A DNA stretch of 64,000 bases from JASLCR01 sp964384345 (GCA_964384345.1 CAYLKD010000002.1:48890-112889); one strand, 5' to 3'. Shown: positions 7,352 through 14,812, counted from the stretch's first letter. The notes: generated from the letters alone by a model not told the origin. Program-made: numbers and translations.

Positions 7352-8194
7352 TCAGTGCATATTCATTGTTGCAGGATCTGGACCTTGTCGGGTACCATTT
7401 TCAAGTTCATTTATAACTTGCATGTCATCTGAGTTTAGCTCAAAATCAAACACATCAATATTTTGCTCGATTCGCTCTTTGTGCACTGACTTAGGTATAA
7501 CGATGAGGTTATTTTGAATATGCCATCTGATGACCACTTGTGCAGGTGATTTGCCATACTGCTTGGCAATTGAAGCAAGGGATTCTTCTTGTAAGAGGTT
7601 GCCTCTACTACCACCTATCGGGCTCCATGACTCAACGTGGATATTGTTTGATGCACAAAAATCACGTAACTCTTGCTGTGGTAAGTATGGATGTAGCTCA
7701 ATTTGATTAACGACTGGTGGAACTGTAGCGACTGCGAGAAGTTCACGTAGCTCTTTAACGGGGAAGTTGCAAACGCCAATTGAGCGTATTTTGCCTTCTT
7801 TTTGAAGTGCTTCAAATACGTTCCAGGTTTGAATGAATAAGCCTACATCGGGCATGGGCCAATGGATGAGATAGAGATCAATATAATCTACACCTAGCTT
7901 TTGTAAACTAGCTTCAAATGCTGAGCGGACTTTATCGGCACTGCCTTGGTCGGCATTCCATAATTTTGTAGTAACAAACAGTTCTTCTCGTGGAACAGTG
8001 CTTGCAGCAATCGCGCGACCAACGCCGGCTTCATTTTGGTAAACGGCAGCAGTGTCTAATAGTCGGTAACCTGCATCGATTGCCCACGATACAGCATGCT
8101 CGACTTCTTTGTCACTGGCTTGCCAAACGCCGAGGCCTAGCTGTGGCATCGTATTGCCGTCATTCAATTTTACGGATGGTAATTCTGTATACAT
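7352..8194 (-). CDS. Aldo/keto reductase (2,5-diketogluconate reductase-like)
   Basis: The 280-residue protein is an NADPH-dependent (beta/alpha)8-barrel reductase of aldehydes and ketones. The catalytic tetrad is visible: Asp and Tyr in LLDTAAVYQNE (about 46-55), Lys in FVTTKLW (about 77) and His in YLIHWPMP (about 110). The nucleotide-binding segment IVIPKSVHKERIEQN is near 232-246. Size is typical for the DkgA/AKR5 group. It may detoxify carbonyls such as methylglyoxal; the substrate cannot be read from sequence. A strong AGGAGG (8202-8207) sits 7 nt before the start. It is divergent from the metK leader. Confidence 0.9.
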   Translation of the reverse strand: MYTELPSVKLNDGNTMPQLGLGVWQASDKEVEHAVSWAIDAGYRLLDTAAVYQNEAGVGRAIAASTVPREELFVTTKLWNADQGSADKVRSAFEASLQKLGVDYIDLYLIHWPMPDVGLFIQTWNVFEALQKEGKIRSIGVCNFPVKELRELLAVATVPPVVNQIELHPYLPQQELRDFCASNNIHVESWSPIGGSRGNLLQEESLASIAKQYGKSPAQVVIRWHIQNNLIVIPKSVHKERIEQNIDVFDFELNSDDMQVINELENGTRQGPDPATMNMH

Positions 8195-8219
8195 GATGAT
8201 ACCTCCTATATCTGTTTCT

Positions 8220-8225
8220 AGTATA
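8220..8225 (-). promoter_or_regulatory. -10 box of the aldo/keto reductase gene
   Basis: On the minus strand TATACT precedes the ATG at 8194 by 25 nt, giving a short leader that contains AGGAGG. Confidence 0.5.
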
Positions 8226-8292
8226 CAAGATGAAGGTAGAGCATGTAAAAAAGTATCCTTTTTGGATCAACTCTTTACTATTTTCTGCGTGG

Positions 8293-8298
8293 TATACT
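8293..8298 (+). promoter_or_regulatory. -10 box upstream of the metK leader
   Basis: TATACT lies about 180 nt before the metK start. Transcription from here would produce the long structured leader described next. The -35 is weak. Confidence 0.45.
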
Positions 8299-8325
8299 TG
8301 ACTGGTAACAACAATTAATCACGTA

Positions 8326-8480
8326 TTGAGAGTGCAGCGAGAGAACTAGCTCTATGACCTGCCGGCAACCGATCAAATTCGGTGCCCCTTCTAGCCCTAT
8401 CTGGGAAAGATAACAAGCTACCTCCTTTTGTCATCTTTCCTGCGACTTGCGGCCGAGAAAGATACGTAAAAAAGGAGTTT
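8326..8480 (+). promoter_or_regulatory. SAM riboswitch-like leader (SAM-I/SAM-IV clan) of metK with SD-sequestering platform
   Basis: The leader has CTCTATGACC-TGCCGGCAACC and then GGTGCC, the conserved core of S-box/SAM-I and SAM-IV aptamers. Pairing that I can draw: P2 GCAG (8334-8337) with CTGC (8359-8362), capped by AGAG/CTCT (8340-8343/8350-8353) and with UGA in the internal loop; P3 GGCA-CCGA (8364-8372) with TCGG-TGCC (8379-8386) with one bulged A. Downstream, CTCCTTTT (8422-8429) can pair with AAAAGGAG (8470-8477), the metK ribosome-binding site, over an inner ATCTTTC/GAAAGAT stem (8433-8439/8457-8463). A competing stem, GGAAAGAT (8404-8411) with ATCTTTCC (8433-8440), would break the inner stem. 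This predicts translational control by SAM. The aptamer subclass is not certain. Confidence 0.75.
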
Positions 8481-8484
8481 TTTT

Positions 8485-9462
8485 ATGGCAATGTATCGTA
8501 GCGCAGAAAGCGTGAGTCCGAAGCATCCAGATAAACTGTGTGATCAAATATCAGATGCGATTTTGGATGCCTATCTCAAAGTTGATCCAGATGCACGGGT
8601 CGCGGTTGAGACAGTCGGGGGTCATGGCAAAGTATTTATCACTGGAGAAGTAACTGCTCGCATGCATATAGCTGTAGCTCCCATCGTCAATCGTCTCGCG
8701 GGTGATGTGCAACTCGAAGTTCATTTGGTGACTCAAAGTCCGGAGATCGCTTCGGGCGTTGATACCGGCGGCGCTGGTGACCAAGGTATTATGGTTGGCT
8801 ACGCCTGTGATGAAACCGATGAACTCTTGCCGCTTGAAGTAGTTCTCTCGCGCACGCTCAACCAAGCGTTATATGAACGATGGCCATATGATGGCAAAAC
8901 ACAGATCACTCTCAAAAACGACAAAATCACGGCCGTTGTTGCCAGCTTTCAGCATGCTCCACGAGAAGAACTCGAAACGCAGGTATTATCATGGATTAAA
9001 AAAGATTCACGAGCAAAAGTAGATTCCTCTTCATTCGAGTTGCATGCGAATCCGGCCGGGGACTGGAAGCAGGGCGGATTTGACGCGGATGCTGGACTCA
9101 CCGGACGAAAACTAGTTGTCGACAACTATGGTCCACGAATACCTATCGGCGGCGGCTGTTTTAGTGGCAAAGATGCCAGCAAAGTAGACCGATCGGCGGC
9201 ATACATGGCCCGTAAAATTGCTCGAGATTACCTACGGAGCCGAAAAGCACATGAAGTCTATTGTCATTTGGCATATGCAATTGGTTATGATCAACCGCTA
9301 GAGGCGTCAGTAACAATCGATGGCAAGCAAGAGCTCGTGCGAGGGTATGACATAACTCCACGAGGCATCATACAGCATCTTGACCTAAGAACACCGATAT
9401 ATGAAGCAACAGCGCGGTACGGACATTTTGGACATCCTTCGTTTAACTGGGAAAAAGATTGA
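8485..9462 (+). CDS. metK: S-adenosylmethionine synthetase
   Basis: MetK makes SAM from methionine and ATP. The 325-residue protein has the methionine/ATP motifs KHPDKLCDQISDAILD (13-28), GAGDQG (96-101) and the P-loop-like GGGCFSGKD (222-230; usually GGGAFSGKD). It is shorter than the roughly 380-400 aa of typical bacterial MetK, with deletions spread through the central and C-terminal domains, as in other reduced-genome relatives. The ATG at 8485 follows an AAAAGGAG site that the upstream leader can mask, so SAM feedback is likely. The gene stop overlaps the arsR operator. Confidence 0.95.
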   Translation: MAMYRSAESVSPKHPDKLCDQISDAILDAYLKVDPDARVAVETVGGHGKVFITGEVTARMHIAVAPIVNRLAGDVQLEVHLVTQSPEIASGVDTGGAGDQGIMVGYACDETDELLPLEVVLSRTLNQALYERWPYDGKTQITLKNDKITAVVASFQHAPREELETQVLSWIKKDSRAKVDSSSFELHANPAGDWKQGGFDADAGLTGRKLVVDNYGPRIPIGGGCFSGKDASKVDRSAAYMARKIARDYLRSRKAHEVYCHLAYAIGYDQPLEASVTIDGKQELVRGYDITPRGIIQHLDLRTPIYEATARYGHFGHPSFNWEKD

Positions 9463-9478
9463 AATATTTAAATATTTC
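9461..9478. promoter_or_regulatory. Palindromic operator in the arsR promoter
   Basis: GAAATATTTAAATATTTC is a perfect 18 bp inverted repeat immediately upstream of TATAAT (9481-9486), so it lies where the spacer and -35 would be. ArsR-family repressors bind AT-rich palindromes of this size over their own promoters, so autoregulation by the adjacent gene is the simple reading. It also overlaps the last 2 bases of metK. Confidence 0.65.
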
Positions 9479-9480
9479 GA

Positions 9481-9486
9481 TATAAT
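9481..9486 (+). promoter_or_regulatory. -10 box, leaderless arsR start
   Basis: TATAAT ends 6 nt before the ATG at 9493; no room for a Shine-Dalgarno. A leaderless transcript is predicted. Confidence 0.6.
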
Positions 9487-9492
9487 TAGGTT

Positions 9493-9774
9493 ATGGAACA
9501 TCAAAAAACCACTGAAATTTTCAAGGCGCTCGGTGACGAGATACGACTTGGGATAGTGCGCAAGCTTGTCAGTGAGAACGATGCTGTTGCTAGCTGTGAT
9601 ATCATTTCTTCGTGCGCGAGCCGGACAAACCTATCACAACCGGCAATGAGTCACCATTTCAATAAATTAGTGGCAGCAGGAGTTTTATCTGAGCAAAAAT
9701 GCGGTACGCAGAAAAAATACCAGCTGGAAACAGACTATCTGCTTTCACTTGGTATCGATGTTTCAAAACTATAA
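9493..9774 (+). CDS. ArsR-family winged-helix repressor
   Basis: The 93-residue protein has the ArsR layout: EIFKALGDEIRLGIVRKLV (about 8-26), recognition-helix region NLSQPAMSHHFNKLVAAGVL (about 46-65) and the wing GTQKKYQLE. Cysteines at SCDIISSCASR (about 34-42) could sense metal or thiol oxidation, but the classical CxCxxC metal site is not present; a redox role would fit the neighbouring FMN reductase. The gene is preceded by its probable operator and is followed after 23 nt by the reductase, so the two are likely one operon. Confidence 0.9.
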   Translation: MEHQKTTEIFKALGDEIRLGIVRKLVSENDAVASCDIISSCASRTNLSQPAMSHHFNKLVAAGVLSEQKCGTQKKYQLETDYLLSLGIDVSKL

Positions 9775-9797
9775 ATAGTATCAAAATGGGGGAATCA

Positions 9798-10343
9798 ATG
9801 TCATACATATTAGTTGTAACTGGAAGTGCACGTCCAAACAGTGTCAATGAAAAAATGGTACCAGAAGTGGTGTCAGTGCTGGAGAAAAAAGGTGCAGAAG
9901 TAAAAGTTGCTGACTTAAAACAAATCAATCTACCGTTTTTTGATGCACCGTACGCTCCAACGAGCCCTGACTACACTCCATCAAACGAAGTAGCTAAAGA
10001 ATGGACGCAGATGGTTGCCGATGCGAATGGCGTCGTATTTGTGACTCCAGAATATAATCACACACTCAGTGCAATACAGCTCAATGCAATCGATTGGATC
10101 GGCAAAGAATGGGAGCACAAACCTATCGCACTTGTCGGTTATGGCTGGAGCGGCGCAATCCAAGCTCACGCAGCTGCTCGCGAAGCATTATCAGTCAACC
10201 TCAAAGCAAACGTTGGTGATGCGCAAGCTAATCTTCACTTCATGAAGGACATCAATCCAGATGGTACTGCAATTGATGCTGATGTTGTGCAGCAAAAAAT
10301 CACTGCATCTGTCGAGGAGCTTTTGCAGACAATTGCAAAATAA
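9798..10343 (+). CDS. NAD(P)H-dependent FMN reductase
   Basis: The 181-residue flavodoxin-like protein matches the FMN_red family (azoreductase/quinone reductase type). The phosphate-binding loop is VTGSARPNSVNEKM (about 7-20) and the second FMN motif is VTPEYNHTLSAIQLNAIDW (about 81-99). I choose ATG 9798 because GGGGGA lies directly before it; an in-frame ATG at 9786 would place that site inside the gene. It reduces flavins, quinones or nitro/azo compounds. Control by the ArsR-like gene upstream is inferred. Confidence 0.88.
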   Translation: MSYILVVTGSARPNSVNEKMVPEVVSVLEKKGAEVKVADLKQINLPFFDAPYAPTSPDYTPSNEVAKEWTQMVADANGVVFVTPEYNHTLSAIQLNAIDWIGKEWEHKPIALVGYGWSGAIQAHAAAREALSVNLKANVGDAQANLHFMKDINPDGTAIDADVVQQKITASVEELLQTIAK

Positions 10344-10361
10344 CATCCTGACACAATAATT

Positions 10362-10401
10362 ATGTGCCACGTTCATCAAAAATGAGTGTGGCACATTTTT
10401 T
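10362..10401 (+). terminator. Intrinsic terminator after the FMN reductase gene
   Basis: ATGTGCCAC (10362-10370) pairs with GTGGCACAT (10388-10396), the stem continuing inward through TCAT/ATGA, followed by six T. The next gene's -10 box begins 4 nt later, so termination and re-initiation are packed together. Confidence 0.8.
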
Positions 10402-10404
10402 ATG

Positions 10405-10410
10405 TATACT
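10405..10410 (+). promoter_or_regulatory. -10 box, leaderless start of the rRNA methylase gene
   Basis: TATACT ends 6 nt before ATG at 10417. It directly follows the terminator T-run. Confidence 0.6.
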
Positions 10411-10416
10411 ACTACT

Positions 10417-11139
10417 ATGGCTAGGTCCGATCAGTATGCGCAACATTTTCTCCGTTCACCACGGGTTGTTGCTGAGCTTGTTGGCCATAGCAATATACGC
10501 AAGAATGATGTGGTGTACGATCTCGGAGCAGGTAGTGGAGTGATAGCAAGCGTGCTCGCACGGCGTGCCAAGCAAGTCATTGCAGTGGAGATTGAACCAG
10601 AAGCAGTAAAAAAACTGCGTTCTAATGTAGGGTTGGTCGAAAACGTGACCATCATTACGCAAGATATACTCGATATTATACCTGAGACTCGGTACAAAAT
10701 ATTTGCGAATATACCGTTTTCATTAAGCTCAGACGTTGTGAGACATTTTACTTCAGTCCCATTACAACCCACCAGTATGTATGTAATCGTCCAAAAACAG
10801 TTTGCAATGAAATTGACGCCGAGCGATGCACATTTTAATTCTGAGCTAGGCGCAGAATTATGGCCGTGGTTTAGTGTGCGCATTCGTAGGCCATTAAAGC
10901 GAACGGACTTTACTCCACCGCCTGCAGTTGATACGGTACTTCTCGAAATCAAACCGCTTGAAACGCCGTTGTTGCCATTGCAAGACCAAGAGAAATATAA
11001 GAGATTTGTCGCTAAGTGTTTTGCTGAGCAACTATACTTCGCGAAACAGCCAAAGGCACAAGCTGGAATTGACGCAGCGAGAAAACCCTCAGAAGTACGC
11101 GCTGAACAATGGGTACGGCTTTACAGTCTTAGCCGATAG
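10417..11139 (+). CDS. rRNA adenine N6-methyltransferase, Erm/KsgA family
   Basis: The 240-residue protein dimethylates an adenine in rRNA using SAM. Visible motifs are QHFLRSPRVVAELV at the N-terminus, the SAM loop VVYDLGAGSGVIASVLA, acidic VEIEPEA, and the catalytic NIPFSLSSDVVRHF. The last motif is NIPF-type with S/T-D-VVR as in Erm 23S methylases rather than the NLPY of KsgA, so it looks closer to Erm. An in-frame ATG at 10402 lies upstream of the -10 box; I choose 10417, where leaderless transcription would start. If it is an Erm enzyme it may give macrolide-lincosamide resistance; a 16S KsgA-like role is not excluded. The 3' end overlaps the convergent VIT gene by 11 nt. Confidence 0.8.
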   Translation: MARSDQYAQHFLRSPRVVAELVGHSNIRKNDVVYDLGAGSGVIASVLARRAKQVIAVEIEPEAVKKLRSNVGLVENVTIITQDILDIIPETRYKIFANIPFSLSSDVVRHFTSVPLQPTSMYVIVQKQFAMKLTPSDAHFNSELGAELWPWFSVRIRRPLKRTDFTPPPAVDTVLLEIKPLETPLLPLQDQEKYKRFVAKCFAEQLYFAKQPKAQAGIDAARKPSEVRAEQWVRLYSLSR

Positions 11140-11668
11140 CGCCGCCAAATAAGGTGCCTATATAATAGGTGACACCCATGGCGATCAGGCCACCGATAAC
11201 AACGCGGGTGATTGCGCGAGGCACAGAAGCGCCTCCTACTTTCGCACTCGAATAACCTGTGATAAATAACGCGATAAGCACAGCAATAACTGTCGCTTGA
11301 ATTTTAATTGCAGTCGGTGCAAGTATAACCATTAAGAAAGGAATGACGCCTCCTATGGTAAATGCAATTAGCGACGCAAGCGCTGCCTGAGTCGGACTGG
11401 TAAACTCAGTGTCTTTCGCATTTTTAGCAGCATGGACCTTTTCTACGTCTTTTTGACTAGCGACTGAAACATATTCTCCCACTGCCATAGACAGCGCTCC
11501 AGCGACAAGTGCAGCTAAACCAGCGGTAAAAATAGCGCCATTGGTTGCGCCTGCACCCGCAACGCCCATCACCACACTCGAAGTCGACACAATTCCATCA
11601 TTTGCGCCAAGGACGGCAGCGCGTAAGCGATTGAGCATACGTGTATCTGGTTTTTTAGCAGTGGTCAT
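11129..11668 (-). CDS. VIT1/CCC1-family membrane transporter
   Basis: The 179-residue protein has about five hydrophobic segments and the family signature LGANDGIVSTSSVVMGVAGAG (about residues 20-40), followed by MAVGEYVSVASQ, as in vacuolar iron transporter-like proteins that move Fe2+ or Mn2+ with proton exchange. The long cytosolic metal-binding insertion of eukaryotic VIT1 is shortened to a charged loop (KDVEKVHAAKNAKDTE). Its role here is likely iron or manganese export or detoxification. It is transcribed alone and probably leaderless. Confidence 0.88.
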   Translation of the reverse strand: MTTAKKPDTRMLNRLRAAVLGANDGIVSTSSVVMGVAGAGATNGAIFTAGLAALVAGALSMAVGEYVSVASQKDVEKVHAAKNAKDTEFTSPTQAALASLIAFTIGGVIPFLMVILAPTAIKIQATVIAVLIALFITGYSSAKVGGASVPRAITRVVIGGLIAMGVTYYIGTLFGGAIG

Positions 11669-11676
11669 TTACTTCT

Positions 11677-11682
11677 ATTATA
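11677..11682 (-). promoter_or_regulatory. -10 box of the VIT-family gene
   Basis: On the minus strand TATAAT ends 8 nt before the ATG at 11668, with no Shine-Dalgarno. It is divergent from the PAP2 promoter only 25 nt away. Confidence 0.55.
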
Positions 11683-11706
11683 CTATATAAGTTAAAACGT
11701 AAGGAG

Positions 11707-11712
11707 TATACT
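11707..11712 (+). promoter_or_regulatory. -10 box of the PAP2 gene
   Basis: TATACT ends 9 nt before the ATG at 11722, predicting a leaderless or nearly leaderless mRNA. Confidence 0.5.
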
Positions 11713-11721
11713 GACAGTAAT

Positions 11722-12225
11722 ATGTATGACATTCTCGTAAGAATACTCGCAGACGGACTTGTCGCCCCGATCGTACTGCTTGGAGCATGGGCACTCGTGG
11801 TATGTGTTCCAAAAAAAGGGAAATTGCAGTCATATTCACGCGTGCTAATGGCAGGACTAACGGCGTATCTTGTCGCAAAACTAATTGCTTCTATATATCA
11901 GCCCGATGCCGCGCGACCGTTTCAAGAGATGGGCGTGCAAGCCGGTGCACTTTACTTGAATAATCCGGGCTTTCCTTCTGACCATTTATTGTTTTGTACC
12001 GCCATTAGCTTGGCAGTATGGTTTGAGACACGCCAAAAGAAACTTGCTGCAATGCTTGGTGTCCTGACTATTCTAGTAGCAATTGGAAGAGTGGTTGCGC
12101 TCGTACACACGCCGCTCGACGTAATTGGGGGCATAGTTTTTGCTCTAGTCGGCATCCCATGGTACCTTCAGAAAGATACATCAGTATCAGGTACTCGCGA
12201 AAAACGCAATAAACGTGTAGAATAA
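11722..12225 (+). CDS. PAP2-family membrane phosphatase
   Basis: The 167-residue integral membrane protein has about four or five membrane segments and the three PAP2 motifs in reduced form: YQPDAARPF (about 57-65), FPSDHLLF (about 83-90, with the usual PSGH changed to PSDH) and GRVVALVHTPLDV (about 122-134), carrying the catalytic His residues. It probably removes phosphate from undecaprenyl pyrophosphate or another lipid phosphate during envelope synthesis. A basic tail (GTREKRNKRVE) is cytosolic. Confidence 0.85.
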   Translation: MYDILVRILADGLVAPIVLLGAWALVVCVPKKGKLQSYSRVLMAGLTAYLVAKLIASIYQPDAARPFQEMGVQAGALYLNNPGFPSDHLLFCTAISLAVWFETRQKKLAAMLGVLTILVAIGRVVALVHTPLDVIGGIVFALVGIPWYLQKDTSVSGTREKRNKRVE

Positions 12226-12254
12226 CCTATAATAATTCATAAATAGGAGAATCT

Positions 12255-12743
12255 ATGGTTAAGCAACCAGTGCAATCACAGCAGCCTGCTGTGTCAATCA
12301 TGCCGTGGCTAGAATTGATAAGTGTTTTAGTGGTAGGAGCTGTAACTGGACTGCTTACGTATGCCCTTTATTTTGTGTTTGAGCATTATATATTTACTCC
12401 AACGCTTTGTGCGAATACTGCAACAAACCTTGGAAAATGCGAGAATGTCGCTGCACTTTCAACTGGATTTTCGTCGATCATAGCGGGATTTGTTGCACTA
12501 TTTGCCTTAGTGCGCCAGCGAACCTTTCGCCCACTGTTGATCGTTCTTGCGGTTACGATAGGTTTATGGAATGTTGTTAGTCTAGTTGTAGGTCTGCAGT
12601 GGCTAATCGCTGCTGCTGTAATGACAGTTTTGTTTGCCGTAGCGTACGCGGCGTTTGCATGGCTTTCACAGATCCGTAGTTTCGTTGTTTCTTTAGTGCT
12701 TGTTATTGTAGTCGTAATAGCACTTCGTGTTGTCGTTAATTAG
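12255..12743 (+). CDS. Hypothetical membrane protein with four or five TM segments
   Basis: Not recognised. The 162-residue product has a short cytosolic N-terminus (Gln/Pro-rich), a first membrane helix at about 16-42, an extracellular loop with two cysteines (TLCANTATNLGKCEN, perhaps a disulfide), then a tight set of hydrophobic helices to the C-terminus. It has a normal leader: TATAAT at about 12229-12234 and AGGAGA about 6 nt before the ATG. It lies between PAP2 and RmuC with no functional clue. Confidence 0.75.
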   Translation: MVKQPVQSQQPAVSIMPWLELISVLVVGAVTGLLTYALYFVFEHYIFTPTLCANTATNLGKCENVAALSTGFSSIIAGFVALFALVRQRTFRPLLIVLAVTIGLWNVVSLVVGLQWLIAAAVMTVLFAVAYAAFAWLSQIRSFVVSLVLVIVVVIALRVVVN

Positions 12744-12771
12744 ATAGAAGTCGTGCTTATGGTTTGCGTAG

Positions 12772-12777
12772 TATACT
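12772..12777 (+). promoter_or_regulatory. -10 box, leaderless rmuC start
   Basis: TATACT ends 6 nt before the ATG at 12784. Confidence 0.6.
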
Positions 12778-12783
12778 AATACT

Positions 12784-13848
12784 ATGCAAGAACTTCTTAT
12801 TATTTTTGTGCTAGCCGTAGTCGTTACTGGTTTTGGCGTTGCACTGTACCTCATGAATCGGCGCCTGAAAGATTTGACAGCATCGTCGGCAGTTGAATTG
12901 ATGAAGTCGGATGTTACTGAGTTATCACGAACGATGACTCAGCTGCAGCAGGCGATGGGTGACAAGCTTGAGCGCAACAATATCGCAATGCAAACATCGA
13001 TGCAGCGGCAATTATCGCAGAGCGCAAAATTGGTAAGTGATGTAACGCAACGTTTAGCAAAACTAGATGAAACAAATCGTCGAGTAGTAGATGTTGCAGA
13101 TGAGCTCAAGTCGCTACAGAATGTACTCGCGAACCCGAAACAACGCGGCGTACTCGGAGAATTTTATCTCAAGCAAATTCTTGAAAATGTATTGCCTCCA
13201 GGAACGTTTGAACTGCAATATAAACTAGGGGAAGGAATGATCGTGGATGCGATTATTCATCTTGATGACAAACTATTGCCGATCGACAGTAAATTTAGTT
13301 TGGAAAATTATAACCGGCTCGTTGAAGCAAAATCTGAAGACAGGCCCGCCCTTGAAAAAGCTTTCAAGGATGACTTAAAAAAACGTATCGATGAAACCGC
13401 AAAATACATAAATGCGCGAAACGGTACATTAGCGCAAGCGCTGATGTTTATTCCCTCAGAGGCAATTTACTATGACTTACTTGCAAACAAAGTTGGTTCT
13501 GGTGGTGTAAATGGCCGTGACCTTATGCAGTACGCTGCAGTTGATAAACGAGTCACTATTGTTGGGCCGAGTACGCTTTCAGCAATGCTGCAAATAATTT
13601 CTCAAGGCTTAAATAGCCTCGAAATCCAAAAGGATACTGAAATTATCCGAAAAAATGTCGAGCAGCTCGGGACACACATGCGCGGGTTTGATCAATATAT
13701 GCAAAAACTTGGTGCGAGCTTGGGTACGACAGTCGGGCATTTTAATAATGCACATAAGCAACTTGCTCGCGTTGATAAAGACGTCATAAAAATTGCCGGT
13801 GGCAGCGGAGAAATAGATCCACTGCAGCTGGACAAACCATCCGAATAA
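12784..13848 (+). CDS. rmuC: DNA recombination protein RmuC
   Basis: The 354-residue protein has an N-terminal membrane anchor (about 4-24), a coiled-coil region (about 30-110) and the RmuC domain with NPKQRGVLGEFYLKQILENVLP (about 118-139) and LPIDSKFSLENYNRL (about 160-175), which includes the nuclease-like D-x-K core. RmuC limits rearrangements at inverted repeats in E. coli, probably as a membrane-linked nuclease. The length is at the short end for the family. A bidirectional terminator follows. Confidence 0.92.
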   Translation: MQELLIIFVLAVVVTGFGVALYLMNRRLKDLTASSAVELMKSDVTELSRTMTQLQQAMGDKLERNNIAMQTSMQRQLSQSAKLVSDVTQRLAKLDETNRRVVDVADELKSLQNVLANPKQRGVLGEFYLKQILENVLPPGTFELQYKLGEGMIVDAIIHLDDKLLPIDSKFSLENYNRLVEAKSEDRPALEKAFKDDLKKRIDETAKYINARNGTLAQALMFIPSEAIYYDLLANKVGSGGVNGRDLMQYAAVDKRVTIVGPSTLSAMLQIISQGLNSLEIQKDTEIIRKNVEQLGTHMRGFDQYMQKLGASLGTTVGHFNNAHKQLARVDKDVIKIAGGSGEIDPLQLDKPSE

Positions 13849-13870
13849 GAATAATTATATGCATCAAAAA

Positions 13871-13902
13871 AATACCTCCGCTGCTTCGATGGCGGAGGTA
13901 TT
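13871..13902. terminator. Bidirectional intrinsic terminator between rmuC and the aquaporin gene
   Basis: AATACCTCCGC (13871-13881) pairs with GCGGAGGTATT (13892-13902). Six A precede and TTTTG follows, so it can serve both convergent genes. Confidence 0.85.
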
Positions 13903-13923
13903 TTGTACTGATCCGAATAGTGG

Positions 13924-14754
13924 TTAGGCTTCGGCTTCTGCTGAGACAAGATCTCGCAGCGCAAATCCAATAACCGCACCGACAATAGGCGCAACGATGT
14001 AAATAAAGATTGGCCATAGGCTCCAGCTCAATGCTTGGACGGAACCAGCGATTGCTGGATTCAGTACTGCACCATTGACACCTACAGCGCTTACACAGTA
14101 ACCAGCAATAGCGAGACCGAGGAAAAGACCTCCACCGATACCAAATGCTGAGGTAAGACGACTACGGTCTCGATACACTGCTGCAAATGCGTACGCAAAT
14201 ATAGCGGTACCGAGAAGTTCAGCTGCGAGCACAACCCAATCTTTACCATCAGGTACTGCAGTCAATTTAAATACAGATGCGGTTGTTTGACCCATCATCT
14301 GTGCTTGCTGTGACACAGCAGGTGCGGAACTTACGAATGCGTTCAATACAACGAGTGCAAGAAGCGCACCGAGTACTTGCGCGACAATATAACTAGCAGC
14401 TCGAGCTGCTGAAATACGACGTGTTGCCCATGCACCAATTGTGAGTGCTGGGTTGAAATATGTTCCCGATACGATGCCAATCATTAACACGATTGAAACA
14501 AGTGCAAAGAATACGACAATCGCTGAGCCTGATGCGGCGAGCACGACTGAAGCAAGCACAAACGTGCCGATAAATTCGGCAATTGATGCTGCAAGTAGGG
14601 GTGAACGACTGAAGCTAAATCTATCACTTTTCCTATTATTGCTAACAGCAGCGGCTTTGACTGTCGTTACTTTAGTTGTAGTTTTTGCGACTGCAGGTGA
14701 AGCTTTCTTGATAGTAGTCTTCTTTGCAGCAGCAGTGGTTTTTTTGGTTGCCAT
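13924..14754 (-). CDS. Aquaporin/MIP-family channel with a Lys/Thr/Ala-rich N-terminal tail
   Basis: I choose ATG at 14754 because GGAGGG lies upstream; the open frame extends 16 codons further without support. The 276-residue protein has a 50-residue N-terminal tail with repeated KKTT/AAAKK/KTTTK motifs, like histone H1 tails, then six membrane helices and two half-helices. The first NPA is at 101-103 (YFNPALTIG) and the second at 232-234 (VLNPAIAGS). The second motif lacks the nearly invariant Arg of the selectivity filter (NPAR in normal aquaporins), which suggests an altered pore. It would be in the inner membrane with the tail in the cytosol. Substrate (water, glycerol or another small solute) is unknown. 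Confidence 0.88.
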   Translation of the reverse strand: MATKKTTAAAKKTTIKKASPAVAKTTTKVTTVKAAAVSNNRKSDRFSFSRSPLLAASIAEFIGTFVLASVVLAASGSAIVVFFALVSIVLMIGIVSGTYFNPALTIGAWATRRISAARAASYIVAQVLGALLALVVLNAFVSSAPAVSQQAQMMGQTTASVFKLTAVPDGKDWVVLAAELLGTAIFAYAFAAVYRDRSRLTSAFGIGGGLFLGLAIAGYCVSAVGVNGAVLNPAIAGSVQALSWSLWPIFIYIVAPIVGAVIGFALRDLVSAEAEA

Positions 14755-14812
14755 TGCTATTCCCTCCTTTAAAAAGAATATGGCTAAAGTATAGCACATC
14801 AATCTTGGGTGA

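Noticed and set aside
10431..10952. 173-codon minus-strand frame over the rRNA methylase
   Set aside because: Shadow of a conserved gene; no recognisable domain.
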